Position numbers and translations under genes: made by a program. The notes beneath the pieces were generated by a model, which saw nothing but the letters and a program-made list of their open reading frames with translations, searched no databases and was not told where the DNA came from. A stretch of 6,981 nt of DNA, taken from Candidatus Peregrinibacteria bacterium CG11_big_fil_rev_8_21_14_0_20_46_8 (GTDB lineage: Bacteria > Patescibacteriota > Gracilibacteria > UBA1369 > UM-FILTER-53-11). The DNA lies in assembly GCA_002796025.1 (NCBI GenBank), contig PCVQ01000012.1:9438-16418 (forward strand), written 5' to 3'. Positions 1 to 4,579 of this stretch are shown here, piece after piece. How positions within the stretch are numbered: position 1 is the stretch's first letter; each line of letters begins with the position of its first letter.

Positions 1-660
1 TTTTTTAATTGCATAGTCGGCGCGCGCAATAATAATATCGGGATGAATACCAATGGAGCGTAGCTCGCGCACCGATGCCTGTGTTGGCTTGGTTTTGAGT
101 TCTTTGCTGCCGCGCAAATAGGGGAGCAGTGTGAGATGGATAAAGAGCGTGTTGTCGAATCCCAGCTCCCAGCGCAGCTGGCGGATCGCCTCTAAATAGG
201 GGAGTCCCTCAATGTCTCCAACCGTACCGCCAATCTCGACTAGCACAACATCGGCCTTTGTCTTTTTGCCGACCTCTTTTACTTTGTCTTTAATAGCATT
301 GGTTATGTGCGGGATAATTTGAATGGTGCCGCCCAAGAAGTCGCCGCGGCGTTCACGCGCCAAGACCTCACTGTAGATGCGGCCAGTCGTAACTGTCGAT
401 AGACCGCTCAGAGGAACATCGATAAAGCGCTCATAGTGGCCAAGATCGAGATCGGTTTCTGAGCCGTCATCGGTTACAAAAACTTCGCCATGCTGAAACG
501 GACTCATGGTTCCGGGATCCACATTTAAGTATGGATCCATTTTCATGGGAACAACTTTTAGGCCGCTCGCCTTTAATAGAGCTCCGATGGAAGCTGTTGC
601 AATGCCCTTTCCAAGGGAACTGCAGACACCGCCGGTAACAAAGATAAATTTTGTGGTCAT
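1..660 (-). CDS. pyrG: CTP synthase, N-terminal 220 residues (partial)
   Basis: CTP synthase makes CTP from UTP, ATP and glutamine (or ammonia) in the cytoplasm, the last step of de novo CTP synthesis. The visible part is the synthetase (amidoligase) domain. It shows the P-loop-like TGGVCSSLGKG near residues 9-19, KMDPYLNVDPGTMSPFQHGE (40-59), the metal-binding stretch ETDLDLGHYERF with Asp72, RRGDFLGGTIQIIPHITNAI (104-123) and EIGGTVGDIEGLPYLEA with Glu142. The frame stays open to base 1, so the rest of this domain and the glutamine amidotransferase domain lie outside the window; complete family members are about 530-550 residues. The ATG at 660 gives the usual MTTKFIFVTGG start. I see no clear Shine-Dalgarno sequence. 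The gene lies 85 nt after trpS. Family assignment is certain from the motifs. Confidence 0.97.
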   Translation of the reverse strand, partial: MTTKFIFVTGGVCSSLGKGIATASIGALLKASGLKVVPMKMDPYLNVDPGTMSPFQHGEVFVTDDGSETDLDLGHYERFIDVPLSGLSTVTTGRIYSEVLARERRGDFLGGTIQIIPHITNAIKDKVKEVGKKTKADVVLVEIGGTVGDIEGLPYLEAIRQLRWELGFDNTLFIHLTLLPYLRGSKELKTKPTQASVRELRSIGIHPDIIIARADYAIKK

Positions 661-713
661 AATTTTGGAAAATCCGCCGCTGCTTGTAGGAGGCATGCGG
701 CCCAAGGCTTTTC

Positions 714-736
714 CGGTCCGGCTATTCTGAGGACCG
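714..736 (-). other. Short hairpin in the trpS-pyrG spacer
   Basis: Between the trpS stop and the pyrG start (661-745), CGGTCC (714-719) is complementary to GGACCG (731-736), giving a 6-bp stem with an 11-nt loop. No T-run follows on either strand, so it does not look like an intrinsic terminator. It could be a small RNA structure in the trpS-pyrG transcript or chance. I found no convincing promoter in the rest of this 85-nt spacer. Confidence 0.3.
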
Positions 737-745
737 CTTGCGAGT

Positions 746-1717
746 TTAGAGAGTGAGTCCAGTTTTTTCTCGTACTTCTTCCATTGTGGCTTGTGCCAAT
801 GCATTTGCACGGCGCTTACCCTCTTCTAACACCCCGACACAATAGTCTTTTTTCTTTTCGAGTTCAAGCCTTTTATCGCGGGCTTCGGCAAAGTGCGCGA
901 GCATCTTTTCAAAGAGATTTTTTTTGAGTTCTGCGTAGCCTACTCCGCCTGTCTGCAGGCGGAGCTCTGCCTCTTTTCCCTCTTCTTTATTAAGAAAGTG
1001 TTTAAGCAAGAGGAAGGGAATGCAAGTGTTTGGATCTTTGGGGTCATCGACACCTGCCGAATCTGTCTTAATCGAAAAAATTTGCTTTTTTAGTTCATCT
1101 GCAGGTGCGAAAATTTCAATAGTATTGCCGTAACTTTTGCTCATCTTTTGGCCATCGGTGCCTGGTACCACTGCCGTTTCTTCATGAATTACCGGCTCCG
1201 GCATAGGAAAAGTATCACCGTAGGTATTATTAAAGTAGCTGGCAATATCACGCGCAATCTCTACGTGCTGCTTCTGATCTTTGCCGACAGGTACAAGATT
1301 TGGTTTATACATGAGAATGTCGCATGCCATAAGAACCGGATAAATAAACAAGCCAGCAGTGGGATCTTTTTTCTTTTTTGCTTGCGCGTCCTTCCATGCG
1401 TGCGCCCGCTCGAGGAGTCCCATTGGTGTGATGGTGGAGAATATCCATGTGAGTTCGGTCAGCGAGGGCACATCACTTTGCAAAAAAAATGTGGTTTTAG
1501 TGGGGTCGATTCCAAGCGCGAGATAGTCCATTACCAGCTCGAGCGTCAGGCTCTTAAGCCGTGCACCATCGCGAACCGTTGTAAGCGCGTGATAATTTGC
1601 CACAAAGTAGTAGCACTCGCCTTGCTCTTGCATGGCAACGTGCTGGCGCATGGCTCCAAGATAGTTGCCGAGATGCGGCTTGCCCGAGGGCTGCATACCG
1701 GAGAGAATTCGTTTCAT
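746..1717 (-). CDS. trpS: Tryptophan--tRNA ligase
   Basis: Class I aminoacyl-tRNA synthetase that charges tRNA-Trp with tryptophan using ATP, in the cytoplasm. The 323-residue product matches the usual length of bacterial TrpS. The start MKRILSGMQPSGKPHLGNYL carries the HIGH-type motif as HLGN (15-18). SDVPSLTELTWI and FIYPVLMACDILMYKPN form the tryptophan/adenylate pocket, VPVGKDQKQHVE is the conserved helix, and GQKMSKSYGN holds an intact KMSKS loop (about 191-195). A helical C-terminal domain follows. The frame is open 48 codons further upstream, but that extension runs into the preceding gene and lacks homology, so the ATG at 1717 is chosen. There is no good Shine-Dalgarno site, and the first two bases of this ATG lie inside a 12-bp inverted repeat. 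A GC-rich palindrome at 943-964 encodes residues about 252-258, just before the conserved GVGY segment. Confidence 0.97.
   Translation of the reverse strand: MKRILSGMQPSGKPHLGNYLGAMRQHVAMQEQGECYYFVANYHALTTVRDGARLKSLTLELVMDYLALGIDPTKTTFFLQSDVPSLTELTWIFSTITPMGLLERAHAWKDAQAKKKKDPTAGLFIYPVLMACDILMYKPNLVPVGKDQKQHVEIARDIASYFNNTYGDTFPMPEPVIHEETAVVPGTDGQKMSKSYGNTIEIFAPADELKKQIFSIKTDSAGVDDPKDPNTCIPFLLLKHFLNKEEGKEAELRLQTGGVGYAELKKNLFEKMLAHFAEARDKRLELEKKKDYCVGVLEEGKRRANALAQATMEEVREKTGLTL
943..964. repeat. GC-rich palindrome inside trpS
   Basis: The arms CTCCGCCTG (943-951) and CAGGCGGAG (956-964) are perfectly complementary around a 4-nt centre, TCTG. The core resembles that of the palindrome at 1762-1789 (CTGYCTGCAGGC in both). 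In the coding frame it specifies LRLQTGG in TrpS, at the edge of the conserved Gly-Gly-x-Gly-Tyr region, so it is tolerated in frame without an obvious length change. I treat it as a likely member of a short dispersed palindromic repeat family; chance is less likely given the second copy nearby. Confidence 0.6.
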
Positions 1718-1749
1718 AGTCACAGGAAGCGTAGCGATCCTGTGACTAT
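1716..1749 (-). promoter_or_regulatory. Perfect 12-bp inverted repeat covering the trpS start
   Basis: ATAGTCACAGGA (1716-1727) and TCCTGTGACTAT (1738-1749) are exact reverse complements around a 10-nt loop. In the mRNA the downstream arm ends with the A and U of the trpS AUG, so folding would hide the start codon and the bases just before it. No Shine-Dalgarno sequence lies between the hairpin and the start. It could control translation initiation, or as DNA it could be an operator bound by a dimeric regulator. The inverted repeat is seen directly; the regulatory role is inference. Confidence 0.6.
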
Positions 1750-1761
1750 TTATCAAGTAAT

Positions 1762-1789
1762 TGCGCCCCTGCCTGCAGGCAGGGGCGCA
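1762..1789. repeat. Perfect 28-bp GC-rich palindrome upstream of trpS
   Basis: TGCGCCCCTGCCTG (1762-1775) is followed directly by its exact reverse complement (1776-1789), with no loop. It sits in the 85-nt spacer between the deacylase gene and trpS. Neither side is followed by a T-run, so it is not a typical intrinsic terminator. Its centre shares the CTGYCTGCAGGC core with the palindrome inside trpS. Likely a dispersed palindromic repeat; in RNA it would form a very stable hairpin that could protect transcript ends. Confidence 0.75.
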
Positions 1790-1802
1790 TCTCTTTGCAT
1801 TT

Positions 1803-2519
1803 CTACTCCTGCTTCTTTGCGATAATGCAGACCTCGCTTCCGGGTATAATATTTGCGCCATCTTTGGGAAAAAGAATTATCGAATTTTCCTCAGCAACAA
1901 GTTTTGTGCTGTCGCTTGTAGCAAAATGCGTTCCTGCCGGCATCGAATCGAAATTCCCCCATGGCTTTGTCCATGAGAAATTTTCACCGGCAATCACATT
2001 CCAATATGCATCCCATATTGTGCATTCCTCAAGCGGGTAAGGAGTTTTTTCAATAACAGCTCGTGACAATCCGCACTCTAGTTTCCCTTGTAAAACACCG
2101 AGATGCTTAAGAGCGGATATGACGGAATCTCTTATGAGCTCAACGAGCATGGAGTTGTTTTCGTAACCACTTTCTACAGTGATACCGAAGCCTCCATGTG
2201 CATTCACAAATGTGTCAGCGTATATGGGTTTGCCATCTTGGGTCAGCAGGCCATCGCCAGTAATAATGTGCTGAGTATTAAAAAATGGAATAATTTCTGC
2301 AGCAGGATGGTCGAATTTTGGCACGCAGACAAATGGCACCGATGGTTTAATCGTAGAATGAAGGTCGATCAAGATATCTGTCCCTTTTAAAAGTGGTGCA
2401 AGTTCTTGTGCTCGTATCTCTTCAATTAAGGTGCCGGATGCTTCAAGATCTCCAAAACATCGATTCAGATCTTTATCCAGAAATCTTTTCCCAGCGAAGA
2501 TAGGCAGCCCAATTTCCAA
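1803..2519 (-). CDS. Succinylglutamate desuccinylase/aspartoacylase family protein, C-terminal fragment after a frameshift
   Basis: This fragment holds most of a zinc-dependent deacylase of the M14-like AstE/ASPA family, which hydrolyses N-acyl amino acids. It begins in the conserved AGKRFLDKDLNRCFG segment (substrate-binding Arg/Asn) and continues through DILIDLHST, whose His is the third zinc ligand. FGITVESGYENNSM follows, its Glu a candidate catalytic residue, and then a C-terminal beta-rich domain ending in SEVCIIAKKQE. It lacks the first two zinc ligands, which are encoded in another frame just upstream (HGNE, in 2473-2700). A TTG at 2519 allows this frame to be called as a separate gene, but that start falls in the middle of the conserved domain and is unlikely to be real. 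Joined by skipping one base, the two parts give about 298 residues, near the family norm. The exact substrate cannot be told from sequence. Confidence 0.85.
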   Translation of the reverse strand: MEIGLPIFAGKRFLDKDLNRCFGDLEASGTLIEEIRAQELAPLLKGTDILIDLHSTIKPSVPFVCVPKFDHPAAEIIPFFNTQHIITGDGLLTQDGKPIYADTFVNAHGGFGITVESGYENNSMLVELIRDSVISALKHLGVLQGKLECGLSRAVIEKTPYPLEECTIWDAYWNVIAGENFSWTKPWGNFDSMPAGTHFATSDSTKLVAEENSIILFPKDGANIIPGSEVCIIAKKQE

Positions 2520-2700
2520 TGCCGAGATTGAGCGTGCCTTTTTGGACAGCGTTATGTGCTAGAAGTGATTTCAGCGATTCAATAACTTCAACGCCAGTGA
2601 TTTCGTTGCCGTGCACGCCGCCAAGAATAGTTACGGACGGCCCTGCTTCGCTCCCTTGATATTGAGAGACATGCGGTGCTATTTCTATAGGTTGTTTCAT
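2473..2700 (-). CDS. Succinylglutamate desuccinylase/aspartoacylase family protein, N-terminal fragment before a frameshift
   Basis: This 75-residue fragment carries the start of the same deacylase. SVTILGGVHGNEITGVEVIE holds the first two zinc ligands, His30 and Glu33, in the family's GxHGNE motif, and GTLNLGIGN is the following strand. After GNWAAYL the frame runs into a TAA at 2473-2475, while the homologous sequence continues in the +1 frame. The ATG at 2700 (MKQPIEIAPHV) is preferred. A start 17 codons upstream at 2751 is possible, but it would place the terminator-like hairpin at 2725-2743 inside the coding sequence. The start lies 24 nt after the hairpin, leaving no room for a separate promoter, so expression probably depends on readthrough from upstream. 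All key residues are retained across both fragments, so the break is recent, a sequence error, or programmed. Confidence 0.85.
   Translation of the reverse strand: MKQPIEIAPHVSQYQGSEAGPSVTILGGVHGNEITGVEVIESLKSLLAHNAVQKGTLNLGIGNWAAYLRWEKISG
2490..2512 (-). other. Frameshift site in the deacylase gene
   Basis: The N-terminal frame matches the family up to GIGNWAAYL and the C-terminal frame matches from AGKRFLDKDLNRCF. Skipping one base, most simply within CTTCGC (2494-2499 on the minus strand), gives the joined reading GNWAAYLAGKRF with the family's expected spacing between the Gly-Asn turn and DLNR. No long homopolymer or obvious slippery heptamer is present, so a mutation or sequence error is more likely than programmed frameshifting. 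Confidence 0.7.
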
Positions 2701-2710
2701 AAATAGTTGT

Positions 2711-2743
2711 AAATAAAATAAAAAATCCGGCAGAAGTCCGGAT
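2711..2743 (-). terminator. Intrinsic terminator-like hairpin upstream of the deacylase gene
   Basis: Read on the minus strand, ATCCGG, a 7-nt loop ACTTCTG, then CCGGAT form a 6-bp stem (2725-2743), followed by a T-rich tract TTTTTATTTTATTT. This is the pattern of a Rho-independent terminator. It lies 167 nt after the priA-like stop and only 24 nt before the deacylase ATG. It may end the priA-like transcript or a short RNA that starts near 2835. Its loop and 3' arm can pair instead with an upstream segment (see 2729-2793). Confidence 0.65.
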
Positions 2744-2793
2744 CGATTCATCTAACTGTGGAATAAATTTTTAGATGCGACGGTGCTTCTGCC
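2729..2793 (-). promoter_or_regulatory. Alternative pairing that competes with the terminator (possible attenuator)
   Basis: On the minus strand GGCAGAAG (2793-2786) is the exact complement of CTTCTGCC (2736-2729), extendable by one U-G pair to 9 bp. CTTCTGCC consists of most of the loop and the first part of the 3' arm of the terminator hairpin, so the two structures cannot form together. This is the layout of a terminator/antiterminator switch in a leader RNA for the downstream deacylase gene. The pairings are seen directly; the switch and any trigger are inference. I recognise no known riboswitch or T-box consensus here. Confidence 0.4.
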
Positions 2794-2842
2794 ATTTATG
2801 GAGCAGTTCGCGGCGCACGTGGAATGTGATTATTTCTGTCAT
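2771..2842 (-). CDS. Possible 23-codon ORF in the priA-deacylase gap
   Basis: ATG at 2842 opens a 23-residue frame, MTEIITFHVRRELLHKWQKH followed by RRI, ending at TAA (2771-2773). The peptide is strongly basic (5 Arg, 3 His, 2 Lys). Codons Trp-Gln-Lys (TGG CAG AAG) contain the GGCAGAAG segment that competes with the downstream terminator, so a ribosome on this frame could influence the fold, as in leader-peptide attenuation. There is no Shine-Dalgarno sequence, and if the promoter proposed at 2841-2870 is used the ATG would lie upstream of the transcript start. Real translation is doubtful. Confidence 0.25.
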   Translation of the reverse strand: MTEIITFHVRRELLHKWQKHRRI

Positions 2843-2870
2843 TACAGAACAGTTTAATGCTATTTGACAA
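2841..2870 (-). promoter_or_regulatory. Possible sigma70-type promoter for a short leader RNA
   Basis: On the minus strand TTGTCA (2870-2865, 5 of 6 to TTGACA) and TGTAAT (2846-2841, 5 of 6 to TATAAT) are separated by 18 bp. Transcription would start near 2834 and reach the terminator at 2711-2743, giving a leader or small RNA of about 115-125 nt, or continue into the deacylase gene. Both boxes are only near-consensus. Confidence 0.4.
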
Positions 2871-2909
2871 AATTACAATACGCAGTGCCTGTAAGTTGGG
2901 GTGCAATCC

Positions 2910-4565
2910 TTACTTCTGAAATGGCGGCAAACTTAGCATTCGCCGCGCCTCGATCTCGCTTTCATAAAATTCCTCTGCAGTGTTGAGTGCGATCTTTTGA
3001 TAGATTTCATGGTCGGGCATGAGGGACTGAATGATAAACTCGCCATTGTTAGAAATGAGATGCCGAACTCGCGTGAGAAATTGAAATGCCCGCTCACTGG
3101 CGCGAAAATCCGGGAACTGCAGCAACTGATCCGGATAAAGTGCCGCACCCAGCGTGAGCCGCTTTAGCACCAGCGGCTTATGAATAACTTGTGTTGCCAC
3201 GATAATATCCGCTGCTTCCAGCTTTTTTTGAGAGAGTGCTTGCCGTCGCGCAGAGGCGCCTTGCATGGTGTCGCGGTCCAGGCGCAAAATGCGCGCTTTC
3301 GCAAAGCGCTGGGTAAGTTCGGCCTCGATTTTTTCGGTACCAAAACCGAGCGCTTTTAGTTCAACATTGCCGCAGCCCGGGCATCCTTCCGGCATTTGCG
3401 CCGTGCGCCGGCAGCGGTCGCAGCGGAGTACTCCGGCCCGCAGGCCAAAGGGCATGAGACAAGTTGCGCATCGAAATACAGAATTGCAGTCGGTGCAAAA
3501 GAGTGCGTTCGCACTGCCAACTCGATTCATCACAAGCAAAATCTGCTCGTCTTGAATGAAGCGCTTATTCATTTCCGCCAAAAGATATTCGGAGAAGAGG
3601 CTGCGGTTTCCCTTTTTGCGCTCTTGCTCCATATCGATAATGGTCGTGGGAATTTTTGCTGCGGGCTCTTGCCAAGTGAATTGAGAGGGGTGGCTTCTAT
3701 GCCAGCTCTCAACATTTGGCGCGCTGCTTAAACTGATAAGCGGACAGCCGTACTGCTGAGCAAGCTGCTCGGCAATTTCCTGCGTTTTGTAGTAGGGGGA
3801 CCGCTGCTCCGTATAACTCTCATGTTCGGCAAAATCGAGCACAATGCATGAAAGTTTTTTGAATGGAAGAAGGAGCGCGGCACGCGTACCAATAAGTGCA
3901 CGAATTTTTCCCGCTGCAACTCCATGCCAAAGTGTGGCCTTCTTTGTTTCTGCGAGCGTGCCATGAAAAACCGGCAGCCCAAAACTTAGATACTCTGCAT
4001 GAAATTTTTCGGGCACCAAGAAAAGTACCTGTCCTTCGGGTTCCATGTGCTGTGTGCGCTGCACAATTGCGCTGTAGAATTTTTCGCGGTCGATGCGTGT
4101 CTGCTCAAAAATGGTATGTACGGTGCTGCCGCTGTCAGTATGTATAAAAAATTTGCTCAAGAAATCTGCGAGCGCTTTAGGAATGGCTTTTTTCTGAGAA
4201 AATTCCGGCTCTTGTGCGGTCTCACTCTCTGCTCGTATCTTCCCCTTTAAAGCATCCTTCCACACCTGCTTGGGAATAAAAAATTGAAATGTGGTATGCG
4301 GCTGCACTTTGTAATGGGTGCTCATCCAGACTGCAAAGGCAAACTGCCGCGGCGGCAAGAAGACATCGGTAACCGCGCTCACAGTCTTTGTCTGAAATTT
4401 AGGCTTTTCGGCACTTGTTCGCAAAACCAGCGCACCCACTTCTTGTTTGCCAAACGGTACTTGTATAATCTGACCCTGCTTCACTTTCATACCTTTCGGT
4501 ACCTCATAGGTAAGCGTGGGGAAGTTGCGCGGTAGCCGTCGCTGTAAAATTACCTCAACATACAT
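2910..4565 (-). CDS. priA: PriA-like primosomal protein N' with degenerate helicase motifs
   Basis: PriA recognises stalled forks and D-loops and reloads the replisome; active members are 3'-5' superfamily 2 helicases of about 700-730 residues. This one has 551. The N-terminal 3'-DNA-binding domain is clear (TYEVPKGMKVKQGQIIQVPF, 19-38). Helicase-domain landmarks remain recognisable (IRALIGTRAALLLPF 221-235, FPDFRASERAFQFL 484-497), and all eight zinc ligands of the Cys-rich insert are kept: Cys357/360, 366/369, 382/385 and 395/398. The motor is broken: Walker A is DSGST (144-148) instead of GSGKT, the DEEH box reads DFAEHES (244-250), motif V has lost its Lys-Gly pair and motif VI (RVRHLISN, 499-506) lacks the GRAGR arginines. 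The protein stops at LPPFQK, where the C-terminal domain normally begins. It is probably a DNA-binding scaffold without ATPase activity, as described for actinobacterial PriA. Nine nt separate it from hflX; TATAAT ends 8 nt before the ATG. Confidence 0.85.
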   Translation of the reverse strand: MYVEVILQRRLPRNFPTLTYEVPKGMKVKQGQIIQVPFGKQEVGALVLRTSAEKPKFQTKTVSAVTDVFLPPRQFAFAVWMSTHYKVQPHTTFQFFIPKQVWKDALKGKIRAESETAQEPEFSQKKAIPKALADFLSKFFIHTDSGSTVHTIFEQTRIDREKFYSAIVQRTQHMEPEGQVLFLVPEKFHAEYLSFGLPVFHGTLAETKKATLWHGVAAGKIRALIGTRAALLLPFKKLSCIVLDFAEHESYTEQRSPYYKTQEIAEQLAQQYGCPLISLSSAPNVESWHRSHPSQFTWQEPAAKIPTTIIDMEQERKKGNRSLFSEYLLAEMNKRFIQDEQILLVMNRVGSANALFCTDCNSVFRCATCLMPFGLRAGVLRCDRCRRTAQMPEGCPGCGNVELKALGFGTEKIEAELTQRFAKARILRLDRDTMQGASARRQALSQKKLEAADIIVATQVIHKPLVLKRLTLGAALYPDQLLQFPDFRASERAFQFLTRVRHLISNNGEFIIQSLMPDHEIYQKIALNTAEEFYESEIEARRMLSLPPFQK

Positions 4566-4573
4566 GGAGGCCT

Positions 4574-4579
4574 ATTATA
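4574..4579 (-). promoter_or_regulatory. TATAAT box 8 nt before the priA-like start
   Basis: An exact TATAAT lies on the minus strand, overlapping the last codons of hflX (its TAA stop is part of the box). The 8 nt to the ATG (AGGCCTCC) contain no Shine-Dalgarno sequence, and a transcript from this box would start at or next to the AUG. I see no convincing -35 box. Confidence 0.4.

Noticed and set aside
1762..1789. Intrinsic terminator after the deacylase gene
   Set aside because: The palindrome is strong but no T-run follows it on the minus strand (ATTACTTG), so it does not meet the pattern.
1148..1825. 225-codon open frame on the plus strand
   Set aside because: It is antisense to trpS, which has all class I synthetase motifs in the other strand. 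The plus-strand product has no recognisable domain and is Cys/His/Arg-rich in the way reverse-complement shadows are.
1718..1861. 48-codon N-terminal extension of TrpS
   Set aside because: It overlaps the preceding gene, runs through the 28-bp palindrome and has no homology to TrpS; the canonical start MKRILSGMQPSG is at 1717.
2473..2519. Stop codon reassignment as the cause of the split deacylase gene
   Set aside because: The N-terminal frame ends at TAA and the homology resumes in a different frame, so recoding a stop would not restore the protein; a frame change is required.
2701..2751. 17-codon N-terminal extension of the deacylase
   Set aside because: It would place the terminator-like hairpin and its T-tract inside the coding sequence, and the family homology begins after the ATG at 2700.
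3265..3731. Overlapping plus-strand frames opposite the priA-like gene
   Set aside because: They are antisense to the zinc-binding and helicase region, show no domain of their own and lack start signals.
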